From: Candidatus Omnitrophota bacterium
GTDB lineage: Bacteria > Ratteibacteria > UBA8468 > MWAK01
DNA length: 35,428 nucleotides
Reading direction: 5' to 3'
NCBI GenBank assembly: GCA_018829455.1
Contig: JAHJUB010000002.1
Location: 1 to 35,428, forward strand
Both the position numbers and the translations under genes were made by a program. Shown in pieces: positions 23,315 to 32,785 of the stretch; position 1 is the stretch's first letter; each line of letters opens with the position of its first letter. The notes under the pieces are model-generated. The model did no database searches, was not told the origin of the DNA, and worked only from the letters and a program-made list of their open reading frames with translations.

Positions 23315-23701
23315 TTACTCCGCCTTTGTTTGTTTGGGCATCTTGGCGCCGTAACGGCTTCGGCTGGTCTTACGTCCTACCACGCCTACGGCATCATAAA
23401 CTCCGCGCACCAGGTGATATCTGACACTGGGCAAATCCCGAACGCGGCCGCCTCTTACCAGCACGATTGAGTGTTCCTGAAGATTATGGCCGACGCCCGG
23501 AATGTAAGCGATAACTTCTTCTTTATTTGAGAGGCGCACCTTGGCAATTTTACGCAACGCCGAATTGGGCTTTTTGGGCGTCATCGTCTTTACGTAAAGA
23601 CAGACACCGCGCAAAAATGGGTTTCCGTCTAACGCCCGCGCTTTAGAGCGTCTGGAACGCTTCTTTCTACTTCCTCTGACTAACTGGTTTATCGTCGGCA
23701 T
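23315..23701 (-). CDS. rpsL: 30S ribosomal protein S12
   Basis: A 128-residue decoding-centre protein. It starts MPTINQLVRGSRKKRSRRSK and carries the conserved TPKKPNSALRK and GHNLQEHSIVLVRGGRVRDLP loops, which hold the streptomycin-contact lysines, both present. The C-terminus GRKTSRSRYGAKMPK is normal. The ATG follows AAGGAGTAATC. It is separated from rpoBC by a nested REP. Confidence 0.97.
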   Translation of the reverse strand: MPTINQLVRGSRKKRSRRSKARALDGNPFLRGVCLYVKTMTPKKPNSALRKIAKVRLSNKEEVIAYIPGVGHNLQEHSIVLVRGGRVRDLPSVRYHLVRGVYDAVGVVGRKTSRSRYGAKMPKQTKAE

Positions 23702-23722
23702 ATTGATTACTCCTTGTTGATG

Positions 23723-23781
23723 GCGACCCGGAAAGTTTATCCGCCGAAGCCAGTTTTTGGCGTAGGCGGGGGTCGCACTAC
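23723..23781. repeat. REP with a nested palindrome; supplies the rpoBC stop
   Basis: A GCGACCC/GGGTCGC hairpin has a 34-bp palindromic insert in its loop (23736-23769, CCGCC...GGCGG). Its CTAC (23778-23781) reads GTAG on the coding strand and contains the TAG stop of rpoBC. Confidence 0.75.
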
Positions 23782-26700
23782 TTAGCGTCTAAGGGGTTTT
23801 CCCTCTTTTTTGAACCCGAATGCTTTTTGACGCCGGTCTCAGCGTCTAATGGATTTATTGACTCCTTCTTTTTGGAACCCGAATGCTTTTTATCTCCGAA
23901 CTCAGCATTGGCGGATTCCGCTTCTTTATCCTTCATCCGATTCTCCCTGACCGTCCGGAGGAAAAAGCCGGTGCCGGCCGGAATCAACCGTCCCAAAATC
24001 ACGTTTTCCTTGATTCCCAGGAGCGGGTCATCCACCCCCATCAAAGCCGCGTCGGTCAGAACGCGCAGGGTCTCCTGGAATGAAGCGGCGGAAATAAAAC
24101 TTTCACTCGCCAGAGCTACCCGCGTGATACCCATAACCAGGGGCTGCAGTGTGGCCTGTTGTCCACCTTCGGCTTCAATCCGTTCGTTCTCCCGGGTAGC
24201 GCGCACACGGCTGATTGCCTCCCCCTCCAGGAAGAGCGTATCGCCGGGTTTTTCAATACGCACCCGGGAAAGCATCTGACGGATGACTATCTCAATATGC
24301 TTATCGTTCAGGGCAACGCCCTCCAGACGGTAAACCGACTGGATTTCGTTCAGCAGATATTCGTGAACTTTGTGTTCACCGCCGATGCGCAAAAGGTCGT
24401 CAAGATCCACCGCGCCTTCGGTCAGTTTTTCACCAACCTGGACATAAGAACCATCACCCACCAGAAGGTGTTTGTCGAAAGGAATCAGGTAACTCTTGAC
24501 CAGGTCGGAAACAACGCTGGAAATTTTAATCACCCGCTGGTTCTTTTCGTTTATCTCGGTGGATACTTTTCCGTCTATCTCCGAAAGAATGGCCGGATTC
24601 TTAGGCCGCCGCGCTTCAAAAAGTTCGGCAATCCGGGGCAGGCCGCCGGTAATATCCTGAACGCGGCCGGCCAACCGGCGTGGAATACGCGCCAGGTTAT
24701 CGCCGGCCAGCACTTTCTGACCATTCTCCACCATCGGATGCGTATCCACCGGCAAATAATGCGAGTCTATCTTATTCCCGGCGGAATCCCTGACCACAAC
24801 CACCGGCGCAATATCTTCCTTGTGGCTGATGATGACTTTGTGGGAGTGCTTGGAAACTTCATCCAACTCTTCTTTAAAAGTAACACCGAGCTTAAGGCCT
24901 TCGTAACTGGCCACCCCTGACTTTTGCGCCACAATGGGCAGCATGTAGGGGTCGCGCTTCAAGAGCGAAGTCGCTTCTTTTTCCCGGGTTTTGGAATGAA
25001 CAACGTCTCCGTCTTTAACCTGCAGGATGTCGCCAACCTGGGCCAGGTAGTGCTCCACTTCCCGGCCGCGCTCGTCAATCAGCGCTAACTTTGCTCCCCG
25101 ATTCAGAACCACCGTCTGACCCAGCCGGTTAACGGCCGAGGAAAGACCCTGAAATTTAACTTTATAATGAGCCGCTTCTTTTTTATGCTTACTGTCTTTT
25201 TGCTGGCGGACTTTTACCTCAGTTTCGCCCACAATCCGGCTGGCCGTTCCGCCGATATGGAAAGTGCGCAGGGTAAGCTGGGTGCCGGGTTCGCCGATGG
25301 ACTGAGCGGCCACGATACCCACCGCTTCTCCTATTTCAACCATCTTGCCGGTGGCAAGATTCCAGCCGTAGCATTTCTGGCAGAGTCCCCGCGGCGCTTT
25401 ACAGGTTAAAACCGAGCGTATCCGGAACTTTTCAATACCCATCTCCTCAATCTGGGCGGCAATTCTCTCGCTGATCAATTCGTTACTCTCTACAATTACC
25501 TCATCGTTGACAATATCCACAATCCGGTCAACCGCCACCCGGCCGATAATACGGTCACTCAGTGAAACCATCAGCCTTTCTCCATCCCAAACCGGGGTGA
25601 CCATAACGCCGGAATTGGTCTGACAGTCGTCAACGGATATCACCATATCCTGAGAAACGTCAACCAGGCGCCGCGAGAGATACCCGGCGTTAGAAGTTTT
25701 AAGGGCGGTATCAACCAGCCCTTTGCGGCCGCCGTGAGTGGAAATAAAATATTCCATGACCGTAAGGCCTTCCCGGAAGTTGGCGATAACCGGCTGCTCA
25801 ATAATCTCTCCGATGCCGCCGGTAATCTTCTTGGTCGGCCTGGTCATCAAGCCGCGCATGGCCATCAACTGACTCACCTGCTGCTTGTTGCCGCGGGCTC
25901 CGGATTGAACCATCAGATAGATGGGATTAATCAAGAATTTATCTTCCAGGTCACTCTTCAGCGAGGCAAAAAGATGCTCGCTCAAGCGGCTGGTGCAGGA
26001 GGTCCAGGTGTCAACAACCTTATGGTAGCGTTCGCCTTCGGTAATGATACCCTTACGGTAATCACTCTCAATCCGATGCACCTCTTTCGCGGTGGTTTCC
26101 ACCAGTTCTTTTTTGTTCTTCGGAATCGCCAGGTCGCGAATACCGATGGTCAGGCCGGAGCGGGTGGCAATCTGAAAACCAACATCCTTTGCCCGGTCCA
26201 GGAACCGGGCTGTTTGTTCGTAACCAAAACGGTTGTAAATTGTCTTAATCATCCGGCCCAGAATCTTGCCGTCCACCAAATTATCATGATATTCCATGCC
26301 GCCGGGTAAAAGTTCATTGAAAAGAATACGGCCCGGCGTAGTCTCAATAATCTGGCCATGCATTCTAACCCGGACCGGCTGGTGATAGGAAAGATATTCG
26401 GCGTCCAACTTCCTTAAAACCTCATCGGCGCCGGCGTAAACGGCAAATTTCCCCTCCTCCGGAGAAAGGGTGTTGTTTTCAAGAGTCAGGTAATAACAGC
26501 CCAGGAGCGCTTCCCGGCTCAGGTTGATGATGGGCTTGCCGCTGGACGGGGAGAAAATATGCGTTGACGCATTCAGTATCAGCTGGGCCTCCAGCTGCGC
26601 CTCTACGGAAAGCGGCACGTGGACCGCCATCTGGTCACCGTCAAAATCCGCGTTAAAGGCGGTGCAAACCAGCGGGTGAAGTTTAATTACGTTTTCCTCA

Positions 26701-29700
26701 ATCAACCGCGGGTAAAAAGCCTGAATGCTCAACCGGTGTAAAGTCGGCTGCCGGTTAAGGAGAATCGGGTGGTTGCGGGTCACATCTTCCAGAATTTCCC
26801 AAACTTCCGGGTCGTTCCGTTCCAGGGCTCTTTTGGCGCTGCTGATGGTATGAACGTATTCCCGGCGCCTTAATTCTCTTAAGATGAAGGGCGCAAATAA
26901 CTCCAGGGCCATATGCTTGGGCAGCCCGCATTCGCTCAACTTCAAGTCCGGGCCAACGACAACCACGGCTCTTCCGGAATAGTCAACCCGCTTACCGAGA
27001 AGGTTCTGGCGGAAGCGCCCCTGTTTGCCGCGCAGCGTATCGGCCAGTGATTTCAGGGGACGGCTGTTCCGACCCAGAACCTGCGGTCCGTGCCGGCCGT
27101 TATCAAAGAGGGCGTCAACCGCCTCCTGGAGCATCCGTTTTTCATTGCGGATGATGATATCAGGCGCATGCAGTTTCAACAACCGCTTAAGCCGGTTATT
27201 CCGGTTGATGATACGCTGATAGAGGTCATTAAGGTCGGAAGTGGCAAACCGGCCGCCTTCCAGAGGAAGCAGCGGTCTTAAATCAGGCGGAATGACCGGA
27301 ATAACGTCCGTAATCATCCATTCCGGCCTGGTGTTGGTGCGCAGCAAGCCGTCAACGATCTTCAACTTCTTGATGATTGCCCGGCGTTGCCCCTGGCTGG
27401 AACGAATCTTAATAAGTTCTTTCTGCAGGACGTCTTTTTCTTTCTCCAGATTAATATCCTCCAGCAATTCCTTGATAGCCAGCGCGCCAATTTCCGCCTT
27501 TAGTTTCGGAAATTTGACCAGCGTCTCCCGATATTCCTTTTCGGTAATCAGGTCTTTCACCTGGTGCGGGCTGTCGGCCGGGTCCAGAACCAGATATCGC
27601 TCAAAATAGAGCACTAATTCCAGATGGTTCTGGGACATATCCAGCAGGGTGCCCATCCAGTTGGAAACAGATTTAAAGATCCAGACGTAACTAACGCAAG
27701 TCGCCAATGGAATATGACCCGCCCGGGTGCGCCGGACATCCGAAGTGGTCACTTCCACACCGCACCGGTCGCAGACAGTGCCCCGGTATTTAACCTTCTT
27801 ATACTTGCCGCAGGCGCATTCCCAGTCTTTAACCGGACCAAAAATCTTTTCACAGAAGAGGCCGTCTTTTTCGGCCTTAAACGTACGGTAGTTTATCGTC
27901 TCCGGTTTCTTGATTTCGCCGTGCGAAGATGACCTTACCACCTCCGGGGACGCCAGGGAAATGGATACCACCTCCTTTTCTCCGGTCTTCTTAACCAGTT
28001 TAATGTCAAAACCCAGACCCTTCAACTCGCTCATCAAAACGTTGAATGACTCCGGGGATTGGTAGTAATCAAAATCCCGGTCCTTGACGATATTCTCATA
28101 AACTTTCTTCCGGCCCTGGATATCATCGCTCTTCACCGTCAGGATTTCCTGCAGGATATTGCTGGCGCCGTAACCTTCCAGAGCCCAGACTTCCATTTCG
28201 CCGAAGCGCTGACCCCCGAATTGAGCCCGGCCGCCCAAAGGCTGCTGGGTCACCATGGAATACGAACCGACGCTGCGGGCGTGAATCTTGTCGTCCGCCA
28301 GGTGGTAAAGTTTCATCATGTAAATATAGCCGCAGGTGGTCTTTACGTCAAAAGGATTACCGGTTACACCGTCGTAAAGTTGAATCTTGCCGTCTGCCGG
28401 CAGGCCCGCCTTCAGAAGCAGTCCGCTAATTTGCTCTTCGCTGGCGCTGTTAAAGATCGGGGTCTCCACCGAAAAACCGAGGGTTTTAGCCGCCCACCCC
28501 AGATGGGTTTCCAAAATCTGACCCACGTTCATTCGGGAGGGAACGCCTAAGGGATTAAGAACCACGTCAACCGGTGTTCCGTCCGGCAAAAACGGCAGGT
28601 CCTCCTCCGGAACAATGCGGGCGATTACGCCCTTGTTTCCGTGCCGGCCGGACATCTTGTCGCCGACGGAAACCGGCTTTTTAATCGCGACCTGAACCAC
28701 GACCTTCCGGACCACGTCGGTACCTAATTCGTCGCCCTGCTTGATGTGTTGAATCTCGCGCTTGGCTTCTTTCTTTATCTCTTCCAGGCGCTTTTCGAGT
28801 TTCTCACAAAGAGAATTCAACGCTTTTTGCTTTTCCGAGTTGGACGTTTTGAGGGATAAGAGAGCGGAAAGCGATGGTTTTTCCTTGATTTTCTGCTGCG
28901 GCAAAATTTCCATCACGCGACGGCCGGCTTGCTTCTGGAGCTGGTCGGTGAGTTCCTTCCGGCGTTTCTCCACCTCACTAATCATAACCTGCCGCTTACT
29001 TTCCTCCTCCGTTGATTTCTCTTTGTCGGAAACCCGTTCAAACTTACGAACATCTACCACGATTCCCGAAATACCCGGCGGAGCGTAAAGTGATGTATTA
29101 TCAACTTCTCGGGCCTTCTCTCCGAAGATTACGCGCAGAAGACGCTCTTCCGGGGTCAGTTCTGTTTCGCTTCTGGGTGTAACCTTGCCGACCAGAATAT
29201 CGTTAGGTTTTATGTGGGCGCCGACCCGGATAATACCCTCTTCATCCAGATTAGCCAGGGTCTCTTCTCCTACATTGGGGATGTCACGGGTAATCTCTTC
29301 CACCCCTAATTCCGTTTCCCGCGCTTCCGATTCAAACTCCTTGATGTGAATGGAAGTAAACGTGTCGTCTTTAACCAGTCGTTCGCTGAGTACGATCGCA
29401 TCCTCAAAGTTATATCCGCGCCAGGGCAGAAAAGCCACCAGGACGTTCTGGCCGAGAGCCAACTGACCGCTCGCATCCACCGCCGGACCGTCAGAAATCA
29501 AATCACCTTTCTTGATCTTTTGGCCCGCCTGCACCAACGGCCGCTGATTGAAAACAGTATCCTGGTTAAGATGCTGAAATTTTAAGAGCTGGTATGTCTT
29601 TTCGGTTTCCAGGTCTTCCGGTTTATTTTGTTCGGCGGAGATTACAATTTTAGAACCATCCACGTAGGTAACCACACCATCTTCTTCGGCCTTGACGATT

Positions 29701-31595
29701 ACGCCGGAATCCCGGACCACCACGCTTTCAATGCCGGTTTTAACCAGGGGCGAAGACGGCCTTAACAAAGGCAGCGCCTGGCGCTGCATATTAGAACCCA
29801 TCAGGGCGCGGTTGGCATCATCATGTTCCAGGAAAGGGATGAGGGAAGTGGAGACGCTTACCACCTGACGGGCGGAAACATCAATGAAGTCCACTTTTTC
29901 CACCGGAAATTTGGGGAAAATACCGCGGTAACGGACCAGGACTTCTTTTTCAATAATTTTGCCGTTTTGATCTAACTGGGTGCTGGCCGGAGCAATACGA
30001 TAATTATCCTCTTCGTCGGCCGAAAGATATTTGATTTCATCTATCACTACGCCATTTTTTACGACCCGGTAAGGGGACCGCAAGAAACCGAGTTTATCCA
30101 CCCGGGCATAGGTAGCCAGCGAAGTAAGAATACCGATATTACCGCCTTCCGGGGTTTCAATCGGGCAGATGCGTCCGTAATGGGTGTAATGAACGTCACG
30201 CACTTCAAATCCGATGCGTTTACGTTCGGAAAATACCCCTTCGCCGATCGCGGTCAGACGCCTTTTATGCGTAAGTTCCGCAAGAGGGTTGGTCTGGTCC
30301 ACTAACTGCGAATAGGGACTTCGGGCAAAAAAGTCTTTAATGGCTGAGGAAAAATTGCGGCTGTTTACCAATTCCTGCGGGGTCACTTCTTCCGTTTTGG
30401 AAAAATTAAGACGGTCCTGGACCAACCGGGCCAGCCGGGATAAACCGATTTCCACTTGTTCGGCCACTAATTCTCCGACCATCCGCACCCGCTTGTTGCC
30501 CAGATGATCAATATCGTCTACCGAATAGACCATCTGCGCATTGCCTATTTCGGATTTATCCTCTCCCTGCTTTGCATCAAGGTCACCGAACTCACCGGAC
30601 GCAAAATCCTGATTTTGATACAACCCGAAAAGATAAGACAGTGTGCCGATAACATCTTCTTTTTCCAGAACAAGTTCCTGGGAAGAACGTTTTAACTTCT
30701 TGTTTAGTTGGCTGCGTCCGGCTTCGGAAAGAGCATACGTTTCAGGAAAAAAGAAAAGGTGGGTAAAGAAATCGCCGGCTTTCTTCTTGCTGATCGGGTC
30801 TCCGGGTCGAAAAAGACTGTATATTTCCAACAGCGCCTCTTCCTGGCCGGCCAGGGGTTTCCGCTCCAGGGTATTCTTCCAAAGTTCGTAACCATCCCCG
30901 CTAACTGTTCCTTTCGGAAAAAATAGTTTGGTCAGTTCTGCCTTGTCGTTATACCCGAGAGCCGAAAAAAAGGTTGACGCTGAAACCTTCTTTTTGCCCA
31001 GGTGGGCGTAAAGAATGTTCCCGCCGTCGGAACGAAATTCCAGCCACATGCCCCGCTTGGAGACGATGCGCGCCGAATACTCCCGGGGAGAGGAATTTTC
31101 TTCCTTAAAATAGACTCCGGGCGAACGCTGGAGGCGGGAAATGATAACGCGTTCCACGCCGTTGATAATAAACGTCCCGCGTTCGGTCATCAATGGTATT
31201 TGGCCTAAAAATACTTCGTGACCGTGTTTTGTTTCCCGCACCTGGATAAGTTCACCGGTCTCTTTGGAACGCCGGATAATGCGCAGACAAATACGCAGGG
31301 CGGAGCCGTAGGTTAAACCGGCCAGCTTGCATTCCGCAATGGAATGGGCCGCCGGTTCCAGAAGGTAATATCCGTATTCCAGGCTCAGCGTGCCGTTGTT
31401 ACTGACAATCGGAAAATTTTTTCGAAAAACTCCCTCCAGTCCCTGGTCCTTCCGCAATGCTCGGTCTGCGCCTTTCTCTTTCGGGGATATTTGGAGAAAT
31501 TCATGGTAGGAATTTAACTGTGCAACCAAAAGATTGGGGATTTCCAATTCTTTAAAATCTTTCTTGCCGCAGTAAAGAGATTCCGCTTTTTTCAT
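23778..31595 (-). CDS. rpoBC: Fused RNA polymerase beta-beta' subunit (RpoB-RpoC)
   Basis: One uninterrupted 2,605-codon frame encodes both catalytic subunits. The beta part (about 1-1190) starts near EIPNLLVAQLNSYHEFLQ. It has a rifampicin-region segment near 427-450 (SQLVDQTNPLAELTHKRR), GRICPIETPEGGNIG, GDKMSGRHGNKGVIA, and the terminal FGEMEVWALEGYGA. A short linker of about 20 residues (around 1190-1212, KKTGEKEVVSIS) leads into beta': KPETINYRTFKAEKDGLFCE, zinc site CACGKYKK...CDRCG (about 1260-1280), catalytic NADFDGDQM (about 1650), a second zinc site with CKAPRGLCQKC (about 2065), and the trigger loop GEPGTQLTLRTFH. The C-terminal tail contains two KKHSGSKK repeats. No stop or start separates the halves. 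Confidence 0.96.
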   Translation of the reverse strand: MKKAESLYCGKKDFKELEIPNLLVAQLNSYHEFLQISPKEKGADRALRKDQGLEGVFRKNFPIVSNNGTLSLEYGYYLLEPAAHSIAECKLAGLTYGSALRICLRIIRRSKETGELIQVRETKHGHEVFLGQIPLMTERGTFIINGVERVIISRLQRSPGVYFKEENSSPREYSARIVSKRGMWLEFRSDGGNILYAHLGKKKVSASTFFSALGYNDKAELTKLFFPKGTVSGDGYELWKNTLERKPLAGQEEALLEIYSLFRPGDPISKKKAGDFFTHLFFFPETYALSEAGRSQLNKKLKRSSQELVLEKEDVIGTLSYLFGLYQNQDFASGEFGDLDAKQGEDKSEIGNAQMVYSVDDIDHLGNKRVRMVGELVAEQVEIGLSRLARLVQDRLNFSKTEEVTPQELVNSRNFSSAIKDFFARSPYSQLVDQTNPLAELTHKRRLTAIGEGVFSERKRIGFEVRDVHYTHYGRICPIETPEGGNIGILTSLATYARVDKLGFLRSPYRVVKNGVVIDEIKYLSADEEDNYRIAPASTQLDQNGKIIEKEVLVRYRGIFPKFPVEKVDFIDVSARQVVSVSTSLIPFLEHDDANRALMGSNMQRQALPLLRPSSPLVKTGIESVVVRDSGVIVKAEEDGVVTYVDGSKIVISAEQNKPEDLETEKTYQLLKFQHLNQDTVFNQRPLVQAGQKIKKGDLISDGPAVDASGQLALGQNVLVAFLPWRGYNFEDAIVLSERLVKDDTFTSIHIKEFESEARETELGVEEITRDIPNVGEETLANLDEEGIIRVGAHIKPNDILVGKVTPRSETELTPEERLLRVIFGEKAREVDNTSLYAPPGISGIVVDVRKFERVSDKEKSTEEESKRQVMISEVEKRRKELTDQLQKQAGRRVMEILPQQKIKEKPSLSALLSLKTSNSEKQKALNSLCEKLEKRLEEIKKEAKREIQHIKQGDELGTDVVRKVVVQVAIKKPVSVGDKMSGRHGNKGVIARIVPEEDLPFLPDGTPVDVVLNPLGVPSRMNVGQILETHLGWAAKTLGFSVETPIFNSASEEQISGLLLKAGLPADGKIQLYDGVTGNPFDVKTTCGYIYMMKLYHLADDKIHARSVGSYSMVTQQPLGGRAQFGGQRFGEMEVWALEGYGASNILQEILTVKSDDIQGRKKVYENIVKDRDFDYYQSPESFNVLMSELKGLGFDIKLVKKTGEKEVVSISLASPEVVRSSSHGEIKKPETINYRTFKAEKDGLFCEKIFGPVKDWECACGKYKKVKYRGTVCDRCGVEVTTSDVRRTRAGHIPLATCVSYVWIFKSVSNWMGTLLDMSQNHLELVLYFERYLVLDPADSPHQVKDLITEKEYRETLVKFPKLKAEIGALAIKELLEDINLEKEKDVLQKELIKIRSSQGQRRAIIKKLKIVDGLLRTNTRPEWMITDVIPVIPPDLRPLLPLEGGRFATSDLNDLYQRIINRNNRLKRLLKLHAPDIIIRNEKRMLQEAVDALFDNGRHGPQVLGRNSRPLKSLADTLRGKQGRFRQNLLGKRVDYSGRAVVVVGPDLKLSECGLPKHMALELFAPFILRELRRREYVHTISSAKRALERNDPEVWEILEDVTRNHPILLNRQPTLHRLSIQAFYPRLIEENVIKLHPLVCTAFNADFDGDQMAVHVPLSVEAQLEAQLILNASTHIFSPSSGKPIINLSREALLGCYYLTLENNTLSPEEGKFAVYAGADEVLRKLDAEYLSYHQPVRVRMHGQIIETTPGRILFNELLPGGMEYHDNLVDGKILGRMIKTIYNRFGYEQTARFLDRAKDVGFQIATRSGLTIGIRDLAIPKNKKELVETTAKEVHRIESDYRKGIITEGERYHKVVDTWTSCTSRLSEHLFASLKSDLEDKFLINPIYLMVQSGARGNKQQVSQLMAMRGLMTRPTKKITGGIGEIIEQPVIANFREGLTVMEYFISTHGGRKGLVDTALKTSNAGYLSRRLVDVSQDMVISVDDCQTNSGVMVTPVWDGERLMVSLSDRIIGRVAVDRIVDIVNDEVIVESNELISERIAAQIEEMGIEKFRIRSVLTCKAPRGLCQKCYGWNLATGKMVEIGEAVGIVAAQSIGEPGTQLTLRTFHIGGTASRIVGETEVKVRQQKDSKHKKEAAHYKVKFQGLSSAVNRLGQTVVLNRGAKLALIDERGREVEHYLAQVGDILQVKDGDVVHSKTREKEATSLLKRDPYMLPIVAQKSGVASYEGLKLGVTFKEELDEVSKHSHKVIISHKEDIAPVVVVRDSAGNKIDSHYLPVDTHPMVENGQKVLAGDNLARIPRRLAGRVQDITGGLPRIAELFEARRPKNPAILSEIDGKVSTEINEKNQRVIKISSVVSDLVKSYLIPFDKHLLVGDGSYVQVGEKLTEGAVDLDDLLRIGGEHKVHEYLLNEIQSVYRLEGVALNDKHIEIVIRQMLSRVRIEKPGDTLFLEGEAISRVRATRENERIEAEGGQQATLQPLVMGITRVALASESFISAASFQETLRVLTDAALMGVDDPLLGIKENVILGRLIPAGTGFFLRTVRENRMKDKEAESANAEFGDKKHSGSKKKESINPLDAETGVKKHSGSKKRENPLDAK

Positions 31596-31623
31596 ATTTT
31601 AAATTCTTTCGAATTAAAACATT

Positions 31624-31748
31624 GTAGGGAGGCAACCCGGAAAGGGTCGCACTACGAAAGAAACAGGCAGAACGCCTGTCCTACGTTTGGGAGGGGACGA
31701 AGCCCCTCCCCTACATTACGACGCGGGTTAAATAACTCCGGCCCCTAC
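31624..31748. repeat. Four REP hairpins filling the rplL-rpoBC gap
   Basis: A GCAACCC/GGGTCGC-type hairpin (31624-31655), ACAGGC/GCCTGT (31663-31684), GGGAGGGG/CCCCTCCC (31689-31714) and an imperfect CGGGTTA/TAACTCCG (31723-31748), each ending in CTAC. The last CTAC forms the TAG stop of rplL on the coding strand. Confidence 0.78.
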
Positions 31749-32146
31749 TTTAATTCTACCTTGGCGCCCACCGCCTCTAACTTCTTCTTAATCTCTTCTG
31801 CTTCCTCTTTACTGACATTCTCTTTAACGGGCTTGGGCGCTGCCTCTACCAGGTCCTTGGATTCCTTAAGGCCCAGGTTGGTAATCGCTCTTACTTCCTT
31901 GATTACCGGAATCTTGTTAGGACCCACGTCGGAAAGAATTACGGTAAAGGTCGTCTTCTCTTCTGCGGCAGCCGGAGCAGCCCCCGCTGCGTCCGTCGCG
32001 GCGGCGCCACCCGCCGGAACCGCCATCACCGCGCTCACGCCAAACTTTTCTTCCAACAACTTGGTTAGTTCGGACAACTCAAGCACGGAAAGACCGGCAA
32101 TCGCTGAAACTAATTCTTCTTTCCCCATTTTTGCTCCTTCGGCCAT
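31745..32146 (-). CDS. rplL: 50S ribosomal protein L7/L12
   Basis: A 133-residue stalk protein that recruits translation GTPases. The N-terminal dimerisation helices (EELVSAIAGLSVLELSELTKLLEEKFGV) are followed by an Ala-rich hinge and the C-terminal domain (KTTFTVILSDVGPNKIPVIKEVR, NLGLKESKDLVEAAPKPVKE). It starts at ATG 32144-32146 after AAAGGAGAT. The TAG stop lies in a REP foot. Confidence 0.97.
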   Translation of the reverse strand: MAEGAKMGKEELVSAIAGLSVLELSELTKLLEEKFGVSAVMAVPAGGAAATDAAGAAPAAAEEKTTFTVILSDVGPNKIPVIKEVRAITNLGLKESKDLVEAAPKPVKENVSKEEAEEIKKKLEAVGAKVELK

Positions 32147-32177
32147 TTTTATCTCCTTTTATTTTCCGGTATTTCTG

Positions 32178-32699
32178 TTAATTATCCTTCTGCTCGGCGA
32201 TCTGTTTCAGGACAGACACGAATTTCTGCGGCACCGCCTTCAGGGTAAAAAGAAATTGATAGATGGGACCTGACACCCCGGCGCAAAACCGGGATAGAAT
32301 AACTTCCCGATTGGGAAGTTTTGCCAGGCGATCCAACTGCACTATGGAAATAACTGCGCCGTTTTGATAACCACCACGGAAAACCAGCGGAACAGCCTTT
32401 TCCTTATTAAAACCATAAATTGCTCTGACCAGGGAAACTTCGTCCTTCCCGGAAAACAGAATGATGCCGGTTGGCCCGACAATTAGATTTTCGCTCTCGG
32501 AAAGGTCGAGTCCTTCCAGCGCCCGCTGGAAGAAGGTATTTTTAACTACCTTAAAAGCGCCTTCTGTTTTTTTCACGGCGCTCCGGAATATCGTCATCTC
32601 CGCCACCGCCACACCCGAAAATCCCACAAAAATAATAAATTTGGCTTCTTTTATTTTCGCGCGCAACGATTCTACCGCGGCAATCTTCTCTGCTTTCAT
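32178..32699 (-). CDS. rplJ: 50S ribosomal protein L10
   Basis: A 173-residue stalk base protein that binds 23S rRNA and L7/L12. It contains KFIIFVGFSGVAVAEMTIFR, FKVVKNTFFQRAL and GPTGIILFSGKD, and a C-terminal helix for L7/L12 (GPIYQFLFTLKAVPQKFVSVLKQIA). The ATG at 32697-32699 has no ribosome site and is preceded by a REP hairpin at 32736-32785. I see no clear L10-leader fold. Confidence 0.95.
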   Translation of the reverse strand: MKAEKIAAVESLRAKIKEAKFIIFVGFSGVAVAEMTIFRSAVKKTEGAFKVVKNTFFQRALEGLDLSESENLIVGPTGIILFSGKDEVSLVRAIYGFNKEKAVPLVFRGGYQNGAVISIVQLDRLAKLPNREVILSRFCAGVSGPIYQFLFTLKAVPQKFVSVLKQIAEQKDN

Positions 32700-32735
32700 C
32701 GTTTTGTTTAGGTAATTTTTTACACGTTACTAATT

Positions 32736-32785
32736 GTAGGGGCTTGATTTATCAAGCCCGCGGGCGCCATGAATGGCGCCCCTAC
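32736..32785. repeat. Double REP hairpin (rplA-rplJ gap); supplies the rplA stop
   Basis: GTAG...CTAC element with stems GGCTTGAT/ATCAAGCC and GGCGCCAT/ATGGCGCC. On the coding strand the GTAG at 32785-32782 contains the rplA TAG stop. Confidence 0.85.

Noticed and set aside
24159..24920. Long open frame (253 codons) antisense to rpoBC
   Set aside because: It is a mirror of strongly conserved beta' codons, has no ribosome site and resembles no protein family; other antisense frames in the same gene are of the same kind.
32700..32735. L10 leader regulatory RNA upstream of rplJ
   Set aside because: The gap is too short and AT-rich, and the adjoining structure is a REP hairpin also seen at other loci.
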